DNA of 44,078 bases from Arcticibacter eurypsychrophilus (GTDB lineage: Bacteria > Bacteroidota > Bacteroidia > Sphingobacteriales > Sphingobacteriaceae), in NCBI RefSeq assembly GCF_001730525.1, contig NZ_MDFN01000038.1:1-44078 (forward strand), given 5' to 3'. Both the position numbers and the translations under genes were made by a program. The notes under the pieces were generated by a model that saw only the letters and a list, made by a program, of their open reading frames with translations, did not search any database and was not told where the DNA came from. Of the stretch, positions 20,681-32,186 are shown in pieces (positions within the stretch are counted from its first letter, which is position 1; the number at the start of each line of letters is the position of its first letter).

Positions 20681-21373
20681 TTATTTATATTCTTTATAAG
20701 GTTCCAGTTGTACCTCAATTTGATTGAAAATGGTTAAAAAACTAGATCGAAGGTCTTCTAAATAAGAAATAAGGATCAGTGTGAGCTGCAATTTCTGCTC
20801 CTCAGTAAAAGGATCGGGCCATATCCTTAAGCAAATCTTGCCTATAGCATACATGATATCTTTTGGATTCCGGTAGCTTTCAAGGTATTTAGACTTTATA
20901 AACTCATCTAAAAAACGAAAAAAAACAGTTGAATCTGGAATGTCATTCAATAATAGAAAATTTGCTATCACTTTCTTGTCTGCGATTTTTAGACAGTGAT
21001 AGAATTGTGCAGAATTCATGTTGGTTTCAGTTAACAGCAGGTTGTCCAGCATAAGCTCCAAAGCGATGTGAGCTACAAATGAGGGACGTACCTCTGATAA
21101 TTCTAAATAAGGTGCGATTTTAAGCCTCAATATATGGGTATGGTGACAAAAGAATTCGGAAGAATGAAAGTAACGGTCAACCTGTAAATGTCGTTTCCAG
21201 CCTTCCATAATATGGACCTGAAGACTGTCCTGCACAAATAAATATTCCTTTTTCTCCGGTCTCGGATTCCAGCTTTTGTTCGCATTTTTAAGCAGGTCGG
21301 GCAATACCATTCCCATGATCCTGTATGGATTATCTTCAAATCTGTCAAAGTAAAAATGAGATAGGAAGTTCAT
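20681..21373 (-). CDS. Putative acyl carrier protein phosphodiesterase (DUF479/AcpH-like)
   Basis: A protein of 230 aa beginning MNFLSHFYF, like the MNFLAHLHL start of E. coli AcpH, which removes the 4'-phosphopantetheine arm from acyl carrier protein. Other features fitting the family are the glycine and Asp of the MGMVLPDLL segment, HLQVDRYFHSS near 70-80, and a helical VAHIALELMLDNLL near 105-120. The His and Asp residues could form an HD-type metal site. Similarity is judged by eye and the rest diverges, so the activity is uncertain. It ends 23 bp before ligA and may be cotranscribed with it. Confidence 0.55.
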   Translation of the reverse strand: MNFLSHFYFDRFEDNPYRIMGMVLPDLLKNANKSWNPRPEKKEYLFVQDSLQVHIMEGWKRHLQVDRYFHSSEFFCHHTHILRLKIAPYLELSEVRPSFVAHIALELMLDNLLLTETNMNSAQFYHCLKIADKKVIANFLLLNDIPDSTVFFRFLDEFIKSKYLESYRNPKDIMYAIGKICLRIWPDPFTEEQKLQLTLILISYLEDLRSSFLTIFNQIEVQLEPYKEYK

Positions 21374-21456
21374 GGAATTTGCTTGCTTGAGTTTGTTACA
21401 ATATAATAAGATTTATTGATTCTTGGAAGCTAAAGGTTATTAACTCTCAGATTTTC

Positions 21457-21464
21457 TATCTTTG
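21457..21464 (+). promoter_or_regulatory. -7 box TATCTTTG of tyrS
   Basis: This is a perfect TAnnTTTG match, 18 bases before the ATG at 21483. Its position rules out the in-frame TTG at 21462 as the start, since that codon lies inside the box. The -33 element is not clear. Confidence 0.5.
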
Positions 21465-21482
21465 CGCCTTCAATTAAAGGAA

Positions 21483-22766
21483 ATGAATTTTATAGAAGAA
21501 CTCAGGTGGAGAGGCATGTTACATGATATCATGCCAGGAACAGAAGAAGAATTAAATAAAGGTATGGTGTCGGGTTATATAGGCTTTGATCCAACTGCCG
21601 ATTCTCTGCATGTGGGCCATCTGACACAAATCATGACCCTTATTCATTTTCAAAAGGCTGGTCATAAGCCATTTGCACTCGTAGGTGGGGCAACCGGGAT
21701 GGTGGGCGACCCCTCCGGTAAATCTGCCGAAAGAAACTTGTTAGCCGAAGATACCCTTCAAAAGAATGTGCAGGCACTGGAAAGTCAGCTTAGGAAATTT
21801 CTTGATTTCGACTGCGGAACAAACAGTGCAGAAATGGTGAATAACTATGATTGGTTTAAAAACTTCAACTTTTTAGACTTTATCCGGGATGTAGGAAAGC
21901 ATATTACAGTGAACTACATGATGGCCAAAGATTCTGTAAAAAAGCGTCTTGAAGGTGAAACTGGCCTTTCTTTTACTGAGTTTAGCTACCAGTTGATCCA
22001 GGGATATGATTTCTACTGGTTATGGCAAAATAAAAATTGCAAGGTTCAAATGGGAGGGTCTGATCAGTGGGGTAATATCGTAACAGGAACTGAACTTGTT
22101 CGCCGTATTGGAAAAGGAACCGCATTTGCGATCACGACACAATTGATTAAAAAAGCAGACGGTAATAAATTTGGGAAAACAGAAGGAGGTGCAATCTGGT
22201 TAGATGCAGCAAAAACCTCACCTTTCAAATTTTACCAGTTCTGGTTAAATACCACTGACGATGATGCCAAAAACTGGATCCGGATATTTTCATTGAAATC
22301 ACAGGAAGAAATCGAGACGATTGAACAGGAACATAACGAGGCTCCCCATCTGCGCCTGATTCAAAAGGCATTAGCGAATGAAATAACAATCAGGACCCAT
22401 TCAGAAGCAGCTCTTGAAAAAGCGTTGAATACCTCAAATTTCCTTTTTGGAAATGGCCCAATTGAGTTTCTTACCCAATTAACAAACGAGGAAATCTTTG
22501 AAATCTTTGAAGGTATTCAACAATATACCTTTGCGAAGGAACAACTTTCAGCTGGACTGAATCTAGTTGAGCTGCTTGCCGAAAATACACAGGTATTTCC
22601 ATCCAAAGGAGAGGCTAAAAAAATGCTTCAAGGTGGAGGCGTTTCCATTAATAAATTGAAAATAAACGATGTTAACGGTTTGGTTAACATTTCTGATTTG
22701 ATTAATGAAACGTTTATTATAGTACAAAAAGGAAAGAAAAACTACTTTTTACTTGTAGCAGAATAG
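21483..22766 (+). CDS. tyrS: Tyrosyl-tRNA synthetase
   Basis: Class I aminoacyl-tRNA synthetase charging tRNA-Tyr, 427 aa. The HIGH-type motif is H43-V-G-H46 and the KMSKS-type motif is K229-F-G-K232-T. YxxQ-type tyrosine-pocket residues are seen in SYQLIQGYDF, and an S4 RNA-binding domain forms the last 70 residues (KKMLQGGGVSINK). The ATG at 21483 has AAAGGAA just upstream and fits the promoter position. Confidence 0.97.
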   Translation: MNFIEELRWRGMLHDIMPGTEEELNKGMVSGYIGFDPTADSLHVGHLTQIMTLIHFQKAGHKPFALVGGATGMVGDPSGKSAERNLLAEDTLQKNVQALESQLRKFLDFDCGTNSAEMVNNYDWFKNFNFLDFIRDVGKHITVNYMMAKDSVKKRLEGETGLSFTEFSYQLIQGYDFYWLWQNKNCKVQMGGSDQWGNIVTGTELVRRIGKGTAFAITTQLIKKADGNKFGKTEGGAIWLDAAKTSPFKFYQFWLNTTDDDAKNWIRIFSLKSQEEIETIEQEHNEAPHLRLIQKALANEITIRTHSEAALEKALNTSNFLFGNGPIEFLTQLTNEEIFEIFEGIQQYTFAKEQLSAGLNLVELLAENTQVFPSKGEAKKMLQGGGVSINKLKINDVNGLVNISDLINETFIIVQKGKKNYFLLVAE

Positions 22767-22772
22767 GCTTGC

Positions 22773-22819
22773 TGAAAAGTTTGAGGACTTGTAAAAAAGC
22801 ATCTCAAACTTTTCATTTT
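22773..22819 (+). terminator. Terminator-like hairpin after tyrS
   Basis: Perfect 13-bp arms TGAAAAGTTTGAG (22773-22785) and CTCAAACTTTTCA (22803-22815), a 17-base loop and a short T-run. The loop is long, so it may be a weak terminator. The rest of the 216-bp spacer to 22982 shows nothing else. Confidence 0.6.
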
Positions 22820-22982
22820 AAGATAAATTAAATCAAAGTACAGTTGCCGTAGTTTAATTAAAAAAATTCCACGTAATCCACAGAAATAGTTAAGGTTGTA
22901 CATTGGTAATTGTATCATTTGATTTCGTTAATAGACAATGGCTCATTACTGAAAATGATTTTGAGAAGCTGTTATTCAAATC

Positions 22983-23999
22983 CTATTGCACCAACAAATT
23001 ACAACCCCTAATATCACTGTTATCAAACCGGCCAATTACCTCAAAAGAACCATCTTCCTGTCTTTTACCCAAATCCTGTGTAGCAATAAATGAACACGAA
23101 TGCAGGTTCGCCAGGTCAATAATATTAATGCCACCCGTAACGCCCGCATTAAGCAAAGACAGCGGATCGTTGATATCCCGTATCGCAATGCGCATCCAGG
23201 GTGGACATCTGAAAACTCCATTACCATCTGAATAGGCCTGAGAAAGTAATTCGGTCATGCCATACTCCGAATGAATACACGGAACCCCAAAACCTTCAGC
23301 TAATTGCTTGTGTAGCTCTTCCCGAATCATTTCTTTACGCTTGCCCTTCATTCCACCCGTTTCCATCACAATCAAATCAGGAAACGAAATTTTGTAAGCC
23401 TCTACAAAATCCAGTAAAGCATAGGTTACACCAATTAAAATTACTCTTTTACTGCTCTGTCTTAACTGTTTTAAGGTGGCAAACAAATCCGCATGATTAT
23501 ATAAAAAGTAACCACTGGACGTGTTGTTGCTAAGCCCGATCAGATCCTCCACCATATAAATAAGCGAGGAACCCGTTCTTTCCAAATAAGAAGGCAGCAA
23601 GGCCAGAATAATGGTGTCCTCTGCAGCACCGTAAAAAAGTTCAAAAGCTTTCCTAAAGCTCTCCTGATAGATAGAAACTTCTTTTACCGGATGTTTACTT
23701 TGAACCATTCCAGTAGTACCCGAGCTCTTAAATACCTCTTCAGGCTCCTCATTTCCACATAATATCGTGTGGTTTTTAAAAAACTCAACCGGCATATAGG
23801 GGATTTCTTCGAAATGACGTATAGATTCCCCACTTTTTTTTATTCCCTTTACAAAAGCAGCATATGTCGGATTATTGGTGATTTGATACTGGAATATCGT
23901 TAATGCAAGCTGCTTAAATTCCTCTGAAGAATGATTTAAGAATATACGTTCCGAAAAAGATTTTTCCACACTACAAAGGTAACAAGATTTAAAATGCAT
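22983..23999 (-). CDS. LuxE-like acyl-protein synthetase / acyl transferase
   Basis: Member of the LuxE branch of the adenylate-forming superfamily, 338 aa. LuxE activates a fatty acid as acyl-AMP and passes it to a cysteine; the substrate here is unknown. The ATP loop S92-S-G-T-T-G97 and the later HSEYGMTELLSQAY segment are seen. Homologues in Bacteroidota often lie near surface polysaccharide or lipid genes, but no such partner is seen here. A perfect minus-strand TACCTTTG box lies at 23974-23981, inside the 5' end of the frame. If it is used, translation would start at the GTG at 23969 instead of the ATG at 23999. Confidence 0.7.
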   Translation of the reverse strand: MHFKSCYLCSVEKSFSERIFLNHSSEEFKQLALTIFQYQITNNPTYAAFVKGIKKSGESIRHFEEIPYMPVEFFKNHTILCGNEEPEEVFKSSGTTGMVQSKHPVKEVSIYQESFRKAFELFYGAAEDTIILALLPSYLERTGSSLIYMVEDLIGLSNNTSSGYFLYNHADLFATLKQLRQSSKRVILIGVTYALLDFVEAYKISFPDLIVMETGGMKGKRKEMIREELHKQLAEGFGVPCIHSEYGMTELLSQAYSDGNGVFRCPPWMRIAIRDINDPLSLLNAGVTGGINIIDLANLHSCSFIATQDLGKRQEDGSFEVIGRFDNSDIRGCNLLVQ

Positions 24000-24046
24000 T
24001 TATTTATATTTACCCCAACACTTGGTTAGGCTTAGTATAATAAACA

Positions 24047-26503
24047 ATGGACGAAAAAGATAAAATATCATTACCGGAGATCACCATAGAGCAATTAGAA
24101 GAAGGAGTTCAGCACGTAAACAATCCGATAGTAGGTTTAAAGCCCATTGAGAAAAGGTATCTGCAGCAGGTTAAAGAATATAAACAGGTCGATAATGACT
24201 TTTTCTTCTCCGATGGAGAGTCTACCGTCGAGGTAAAGGTCGTTAGCGATGAGATTATTCGGATCCGCATGGCACCTCAAAGTACATTTCTTGAAGATTT
24301 CTCCTATGCTGTACCTAAAATCACCTATACGGCTTCCCTGTTTTCTTTAAAAGAAACCGAACTTGATTATATAGTAGAAACCAATACGGTTTCCTGCATA
24401 ATCAGTAAAAAAGAATTCCTGATCTCATTTGCTGATAATCAACAAAACATGATCAACGAAGATTTCTCTGCTATGCATTGGGAGGAAAACGTAGATTATG
24501 GTGGCTATTACGTTTATTGTACCAAAAAGAGCCATAAAGATGAAGCTTATTTTGGATTAGGTGATAAACCCACCAAATTTAATATGCGTGGTCGACGGTT
24601 CCAAAACTGGAATACAGATACTTACTCTTTTGCCCGCGATCAGGATCCTTTATATCGTTCTATCCCCTTTTACATAGGCCTGAAAGAATCTACAGCTTAC
24701 GGAATTTTCTTTGACAATACCTATAAAACATACTTTGACTTTGGCCACGAGGAAGAAAGCAAAACAAGCTTTTGGGCTGAAGGTGGAGAACTGCAGTATT
24801 ATTACATTCACGGGCCTCATATGATGGATGTGGTAAAAAGATACCACACACTCACCGGAACTCATCCTATGCCTCCTCTATGGGCGCTGGGGTACCATCA
24901 ATGCCGTTGGAGTTACTATCCCGAAAGTAAAGTGATGAAACTGGCACAGACTTTCCGTGAAAAGAAAATCCCCTGTGATGCGCTGTACCTTGACATTGAT
25001 TACATGGATGGATACCGATGCTTTACCTGGAACAAAAAGTATTTCCCCGATCCGAAGAGAATGGTGAAGGAACTTGCGGATAATGGTTTCAGAACGGTGG
25101 TTATTATCGATCCAGGTATTAAGGTGGATGAAAATTATTGGGTATACAAAGAAGGTAAAGACAATAAGTACTTCTGTCGTAGAAGCGATGATTACTTTAT
25201 GGAAGGCCATGTGTGGCCTGGCCGATGTCAGTTTCCTGATTTTACCAACCCCGAAGTCAGGAAATGGTGGGGTGGATTGTTCAAAGGCCTTGTTGAAACC
25301 GGTGTTGCAGGTATTTGGAATGACATGAATGAACCCGCTGTTTTCGGCTCAGGCACTTTTCCTGACGATGTCAGGCATCAATATGATGGTCTGCGTGGCT
25401 CACATCGCAAAGCCCATAACGTTTATGGGATGCAAATGGTGAGGGCCACTTATGATGGATTAAAAAAATTATATAAAAATAAACGCCCGCTTACCATTAC
25501 CAGGGCTGGTTATGCTGGCGTCCAACGGTATTCCTCGGTATGGACCGGAGATAATCTGGCTTCCTGGGACCATCTGAAGCTGGCTTTACTTCAATGCACC
25601 CGCTTATCCTTATCAGGAGTTTCTTTCTGTGGAACCGATATCGGAGGTTTTACAGGTGAGCCCGATGGCGAATTATTTACCCGGTGGATCCAGCTGGGCG
25701 TTTTTACTCCCTTCATGCGGGCGCATTCTGCAGGAGATACCCGAGAGAGAGAACCCTGGAGCTTTGGGGAGACCTATGAAGCACTGAACCGTAAGTTTAT
25801 TGAGTTACGATACAAACTACTTCCCTACATTTACTCTGCTTTCTGGGAAAATCATAAATTTGGATTCCCTATCTTAAGGCCTATTGTCATGATTGAGCAA
25901 GATAAAGAAGGAAATAGGTTCAGAGAGGAAGAATTTACCTTTGGCGATAAAATTCTTATTTCTCCTATCTTGAATCCTGGACAAACCTCAAAAGTCGTTT
26001 ATCTTCCTCCCGGTACCTGGTATGATTACTGGACGCATGAAAAACGCGAAGGCGGAGAAGAGCATGTTATACAAGCAGAACTGGACAGTATGCCTATCTG
26101 CGTAAAAGCAGGTTCCGTTATTCCGGAGTGGCCTGTAATGCAGTATGTCAATGAAATTGACCTTGATGAAATAAAATTCCAGGTCTACTTTTCATCCTAT
26201 GAGGTGAACTCATTTTATTATGAAGACCATGGAGATACATTTGCCTACGAACAGGACATTTACACGGAAAAGAAATTTGTCGTCAAGGGTGATGCCAGCA
26301 GCTGTAGTATCCGTCAATTCTCCGAAGGCCTATATACACCAAGGTATGAAACATACGATATAAAATTTATAGGTTTGCCTTTTCTGCCTACGCGGGTGAT
26401 TATCGACGGAAGAGAACAAAAAGTAGAATTGGAATTCGATGCTTTAAAACGGGTACGTATTAAAGCAAATAAAAACTTTAAAGAAATACAGGTGTTAATT
26501 TAA
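24047..26503 (+). CDS. GH31 family alpha-glucosidase
   Basis: Glycoside hydrolase family 31 enzyme, 818 aa. The N-terminal beta-sandwich (about 60-260) is followed by the (beta/alpha)8 barrel with nucleophile D426 (GIWNDMNEP) and acid/base D502 (VWTGDNLASW), then C-terminal beta domains. No signal peptide is seen, so it likely acts in the cytoplasm on maltose-type oligosaccharides from glycogen or imported glucans. The stop is 17 bp from glgB on the same strand, which suggests a two-gene glucan operon. The start is 47 bp from the divergent LuxE-like gene. Confidence 0.93.
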   Translation: MDEKDKISLPEITIEQLEEGVQHVNNPIVGLKPIEKRYLQQVKEYKQVDNDFFFSDGESTVEVKVVSDEIIRIRMAPQSTFLEDFSYAVPKITYTASLFSLKETELDYIVETNTVSCIISKKEFLISFADNQQNMINEDFSAMHWEENVDYGGYYVYCTKKSHKDEAYFGLGDKPTKFNMRGRRFQNWNTDTYSFARDQDPLYRSIPFYIGLKESTAYGIFFDNTYKTYFDFGHEEESKTSFWAEGGELQYYYIHGPHMMDVVKRYHTLTGTHPMPPLWALGYHQCRWSYYPESKVMKLAQTFREKKIPCDALYLDIDYMDGYRCFTWNKKYFPDPKRMVKELADNGFRTVVIIDPGIKVDENYWVYKEGKDNKYFCRRSDDYFMEGHVWPGRCQFPDFTNPEVRKWWGGLFKGLVETGVAGIWNDMNEPAVFGSGTFPDDVRHQYDGLRGSHRKAHNVYGMQMVRATYDGLKKLYKNKRPLTITRAGYAGVQRYSSVWTGDNLASWDHLKLALLQCTRLSLSGVSFCGTDIGGFTGEPDGELFTRWIQLGVFTPFMRAHSAGDTREREPWSFGETYEALNRKFIELRYKLLPYIYSAFWENHKFGFPILRPIVMIEQDKEGNRFREEEFTFGDKILISPILNPGQTSKVVYLPPGTWYDYWTHEKREGGEEHVIQAELDSMPICVKAGSVIPEWPVMQYVNEIDLDEIKFQVYFSSYEVNSFYYEDHGDTFAYEQDIYTEKKFVVKGDASSCSIRQFSEGLYTPRYETYDIKFIGLPFLPTRVIIDGREQKVELEFDALKRVRIKANKNFKEIQVLI

Positions 26504-26520
26504 TCTACTCAGAACATATA

Positions 26521-28485
26521 ATGAAAAGCCGGAAGAAAAGTTTAGCTACTACAACTGCACCCACCATTGCTTATTCTCGTTTTACTGATTTTGACATTCA
26601 TTTATTCAAAGCGGGGAAGCATTACAAGCTCTATGATAAACTAGGATCACATGTTGTCAAAAATGAGGAGGGAGTTTCGGGAACTTACTTTGCAGTCTGG
26701 GCACCAAATGCACTTGGCGTATCTGTTATCGGAAACTTTAACGGTTGGAATCATACTGCAAGTCCGCTCTTTAGCAGATGGGACAGTTCAGGTATCTGGG
26801 AAGGCTTTTTTCCTGGCATATCTACTGGCGAAGTTTATAAATATTTAATAAAATCCAATACGGGAGAGTCGTTGGAAAAAGCAGATCCCTATGCCTTAAG
26901 ATGGGAGGAGCCGCCTCATACAGCCAGTATCGTTTGGGATACCTGGTATCAATGGACTGATGAGAACTGGATGGAGAACCGGTTTCAAAATAATGGGCTT
27001 AATAAACCATGGTCTGTATATGAAGTACATTTAGGCTCGTGGAAAAGGAGTCCTGATGATCCGGAAAAGTTTCTTGGTTATCGCTCCATGGCCGATGAAC
27101 TCGTCCCTTATATCAAAGAAATGGGATTTACTCACGTTGAGTTTATGCCACTGATGGAACATCCTTATTATCCATCATGGGGATATCAGATCACCGGTTT
27201 CTTTGCCGCTTCCTCCCGATATGGCACCCCGCAGGACCTCATGTATCTCATCGAACAACTGCATAATCATGGTATCGGTGTGGTGATGGATTGGGTGCCA
27301 TCGCACTTTCCAGGCGATATGCATGGATTATATAAGTTTGATGGCACGAATTTATTTGAACACGCAAATGAAAAAGAAGGATTCCATCCTGATTGGAAAT
27401 CATATATCTTTAATTACGGACGGAACGAAGTACGTTCTTTCTTAATCAGTAATGCTATTTTTTGGCTGGATCGCTATCATGTAGACGCTTTACGTGTAGA
27501 TGCGGTTGCATCAATGCTGTATAGGGATTACTCCAGAAAAGAAGGTGAATGGATTCCTAATGAATTTGGAGGCCGCGAAAATCTTGAAGCGATCAGCTTT
27601 TTAAAGGAATTGAATATAGCGGTATACGGACAGTTTCCCGACGTTCAGACCATCGCAGAGGAGTCTACCGCATTTCCAGGAGTAAGTAAGCCTGTATTTA
27701 CTGGCGGACTAGGCTTTGGTATGAAATGGATGATGGGCTGGATGAACGATACCTTGAGCTACTTTCAGCAGGATCCGGTACATAGAAGGTATTACCACGG
27801 TCAAATTACATTTAGTACCGTTTATGCCTTTACCGAGAATTTTATGTTACCACTTTCTCACGATGAAGTGGTGCATGGAAAGAAGTCTTTAATATACAAA
27901 ATGCCCGGAGATGAATGGCAGAAGTTTGCCAATCTCAGATTGATGTACAGTTATATGTTTACTCATCCCGGAACAAAGTTGCTGTTTATGGGAGCTGAAT
28001 TTGGTCAAACCTCTGAATGGAACTATGAGCAGTCTCTTGATTGGCACTTACTTGACTTTAAGCCCCATCAAGGCATTAAACAAGTGATCAAAGATTTGAA
28101 TTATCTCTATACAACAGAGGGTGCCCTTTATGAAAAAAACTTTGAGTGGGAAGGATTTAGATGGATAGAATCCGGAGATGCAGAACAATCCGTTCTGGCT
28201 TACTGCAGAAAAGGAAATATTAAGGACGAAAAACTCATTATCGTATTAAACATGACCCCAATTCCCCGCTTGAACTACCGTGTCGGTATTCCGCTTCATG
28301 GTGATTGGGAAATTATATTCAATTCAGATGAAGTCAAATATTATGGAAGTGGTTTTGAATTAAATTACGCCATATCTACTCAACAAATACCTTGGCAAGG
28401 AAAGGAACACTCTGTCCTGTTAAACCTGCCTCCGCTGTCAGCATTAATCCTCAAACGCTTCAACCGCCAGTCTAAGTTCTGGTAG
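26521..28485 (+). CDS. glgB: 1,4-alpha-glucan branching enzyme
   Basis: Forms alpha-1,6 branches in glycogen, 654 aa. A CBM48 domain at about 50-140 (YFAVWAPNALGVSVIGNFN) precedes the GH13 barrel. Catalytic residues are all present: D327 (ALRVDAVAS), E380 (IAEEST) and D448 (LSHDEVVHGK). It probably shares a transcript with the GH31 gene. No glgA, glgC or glgP is found in this window, so other glycogen genes must lie elsewhere. Confidence 0.95.
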   Translation: MKSRKKSLATTTAPTIAYSRFTDFDIHLFKAGKHYKLYDKLGSHVVKNEEGVSGTYFAVWAPNALGVSVIGNFNGWNHTASPLFSRWDSSGIWEGFFPGISTGEVYKYLIKSNTGESLEKADPYALRWEEPPHTASIVWDTWYQWTDENWMENRFQNNGLNKPWSVYEVHLGSWKRSPDDPEKFLGYRSMADELVPYIKEMGFTHVEFMPLMEHPYYPSWGYQITGFFAASSRYGTPQDLMYLIEQLHNHGIGVVMDWVPSHFPGDMHGLYKFDGTNLFEHANEKEGFHPDWKSYIFNYGRNEVRSFLISNAIFWLDRYHVDALRVDAVASMLYRDYSRKEGEWIPNEFGGRENLEAISFLKELNIAVYGQFPDVQTIAEESTAFPGVSKPVFTGGLGFGMKWMMGWMNDTLSYFQQDPVHRRYYHGQITFSTVYAFTENFMLPLSHDEVVHGKKSLIYKMPGDEWQKFANLRLMYSYMFTHPGTKLLFMGAEFGQTSEWNYEQSLDWHLLDFKPHQGIKQVIKDLNYLYTTEGALYEKNFEWEGFRWIESGDAEQSVLAYCRKGNIKDEKLIIVLNMTPIPRLNYRVGIPLHGDWEIIFNSDEVKYYGSGFELNYAISTQQIPWQGKEHSVLLNLPPLSALILKRFNRQSKFW

Positions 28486-28499
28486 AATGAGTGGAAACA

Positions 28500-28532
28500 A
28501 AAAAAGCCTTGCAGATTCTGCAAGGCTTTTTT
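28500..28532. terminator. Bidirectional terminator between glgB and gap
   Basis: A perfect 15-bp stem (AAAAAAGCCTTGCAG with CTGCAAGGCTTTTTT) and a 3-base loop (ATT) at 28515-28517. It lies between convergent genes and has a T-run on both strands. Confidence 0.9.
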
Positions 28533-28546
28533 ATAGATATCTGGAA

Positions 28547-30395
<1,849 letters not shown>

Positions 30396-30397
30396 CT

Positions 30398-31381
30398 TTA
30401 TATAGATAGAATTGCTGACATCTCCAGAAGATCATCTTCCAGTTTGTATGAATGATTATTTATAGATTCAACAATATCGGTAAGCTGAATTAGGTTTCCG
30501 CGTAAACCAACCATCTTTCTTGATTCACCTGCAACAAGCGCCTTTACTGAAGCGTAACCCAAACGACAAGCTAATACACGGTCAAAACTACTTGGAGTTC
30601 CTCCTCTTTGCAAATGTCCTAAAATAGTTACCTTAATATCGTAGAAGTTAAACCTTTCCTTAACGCGTTTGGCCACATTATAAGCTCCTCCATTTTTCTC
30701 CCCTTCTGCAATGATCACGATACTGGAGCTCTTATTGCTTAAAGCACCTTCTTCGAGCTTTAAAATAAGATCATCAATAGCCGTTTCTTTTTCCGGCAAT
30801 AAAATAGCTTCCGCACCGCCTGCCACACCAGCATGTAAGGCAATACAACCTGAATCACGACCCATTACTTCAATAAAGAAAAGGCGGTCATGTGAAGCCG
30901 CTGTATCACGAATTTTATCAATCGCTTCCAGTACAGTATTTGTAGCTGTATCGTATCCCAATGTGAAATCTGATCCATACAGATCATTATCAATCGTTCC
31001 CGGAATCCCGATAATAGGAATATCATATTCGCGGGATAAAAGTTCCGCACCTGTAAATGTTCCATCGCCACCTATAGCGACCAAAGCGTCGATTCCTTCT
31101 TCTTTTAAATTTTTATACGCTGTTGCTCTACCTTCAGGAGTCCTGAACTCTGCACATCTCGCTGTCTTTAATACAGTTCCACCCAGTTGTATAATGTTAC
31201 GTACTGAGCGGGCATCCATGTTGATAAATTTCTTATCAATCATTCCCTGATAACCCTGATAAATGCCAACCACCTCTTTGCCAAGAAAGATGCCTGTTCG
31301 AACAACAGCCCGAATACAAGCATTCATGCCGGGCGCATCACCACCTGAAGTAAAAACACCTATTTTTTTTATCTCGGACAT
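30398..31381 (-). CDS. pfkA: ATP-dependent 6-phosphofructokinase
   Basis: Phosphorylates fructose 6-phosphate in glycolysis, 327 aa, close to E. coli PfkA (320 aa). Motifs: SGGDAPGMN (12-20), GGDG (104-107) and PGTIDND (127-133, with D131 the likely base). The glycine in GGDG marks the ATP-using rather than the pyrophosphate-using type. It is the first gene of the pfkA-BadF-gap operon. Its promoter region is shared with the divergent Nudix-type regulator and holds a dyad that may be an operator. Confidence 0.96.
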   Translation of the reverse strand: MSEIKKIGVFTSGGDAPGMNACIRAVVRTGIFLGKEVVGIYQGYQGMIDKKFINMDARSVRNIIQLGGTVLKTARCAEFRTPEGRATAYKNLKEEGIDALVAIGGDGTFTGAELLSREYDIPIIGIPGTIDNDLYGSDFTLGYDTATNTVLEAIDKIRDTAASHDRLFFIEVMGRDSGCIALHAGVAGGAEAILLPEKETAIDDLILKLEEGALSNKSSSIVIIAEGEKNGGAYNVAKRVKERFNFYDIKVTILGHLQRGGTPSSFDRVLACRLGYASVKALVAGESRKMVGLRGNLIQLTDIVESINNHSYKLEDDLLEMSAILSI

Positions 31382-31414
31382 ATTATTTTTTGTTTTATTT
31401 TGCTAATATACTGT

Positions 31415-31427
31415 GTGTAGGTTACAC
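31415..31427. promoter_or_regulatory. Dyad GTGTA-GGT-TACAC between pfkA and the Nudix-type regulator
   Basis: A perfect 5-bp inverted repeat with a 3-base spacer. On the minus strand it ends three bases before TATATTAG, a near match to the -7 box of pfkA, so a bound protein would block that promoter. NrtR/AraR-type regulators bind palindromes near divergent target genes. The site is seen directly; the regulator link is inferred. Confidence 0.4.
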
Positions 31428-31496
31428 TAAGAGAATTTTTGATTTTTTTTTCCGTATTTGTGATGAAAATCATTATAAGATTTAACTATTAACACA

Positions 31497-32186
31497 ATGC
31501 TCTCTAAATTTGATTCTATATTTTCAATTGACTGCGTCATCTTTGGTTTTGATGAAGGTGCACTCAAAGTTTTATTGATTGAACGTAATGACCCGCCTTT
31601 TGAAGATTGGTGGGCTTTACCCGGCTACTTTGTCGAGAAAAACGAAGGTATTCAAGAAGCAGCAGAACGGATCCTGTTTAACTTTACTGGTTTAACAGAT
31701 ATCTTTCTGGAACAGTTCTATACCTTCGGAGATGTAAACCGCCATCCTCAAGGCCGCGTGATAACAGTTGCCTATTATGCAATGATCCGCATTAATAGCA
31801 AAGGTAGTTTACATCCCAACACTCCATTTGTAAAAAAAGCATTCTGGTGTCCGGTCAATGAAATTCCAGCATTAGCCTTTGATCATTCACTGATTTTTGA
31901 AAAAAGCCTCCATCGGATCCGAAGAAAGATTAGCTACGAGCCTATTGCCTTTGAACTCCTTCCTGAAAAATTTACGCTCACTCAGCTTCAAAACGTGTAT
32001 GAAGCCATCCTGAATAAAAAGCTGGATAAAAGAAATTTCAGAAAGAAAATGCTAAGCAATGGTATCCTTAAGGAGCTGGATGAAAAACAGCATGGAGTTG
32101 CTTTTAGAGCGGCTACCTTTTATAAGTTTGATCGCCGTACCTATAATAAACTTTTTAAAAAAGAACTTACTTTTTCTAAAGAATAA
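31497..32186 (+). CDS. NrtR/AraR-type transcriptional regulator (Nudix fold plus winged helix)
   Basis: A protein of 229 aa with a Nudix-like domain (about 8-140) and a C-terminal winged-helix part (about 150-229) ending in basic residues. The Nudix box aligns exactly at its end (R58 to L66), but its three catalytic Glu positions are I59, N62 and F63, so hydrolysis is unlikely. This is the pattern of the NrtR family, in which the Nudix domain senses a ligand. Bacteroides AraR, a sugar-responsive repressor, belongs to it. It is divergent from pfkA across a 115-bp region, so control of glycolysis or sugar use is likely. The ligand is unknown. Confidence 0.8.
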   Translation: MLSKFDSIFSIDCVIFGFDEGALKVLLIERNDPPFEDWWALPGYFVEKNEGIQEAAERILFNFTGLTDIFLEQFYTFGDVNRHPQGRVITVAYYAMIRINSKGSLHPNTPFVKKAFWCPVNEIPALAFDHSLIFEKSLHRIRRKISYEPIAFELLPEKFTLTQLQNVYEAILNKKLDKRNFRKKMLSNGILKELDEKQHGVAFRAATFYKFDRRTYNKLFKKELTFSKE

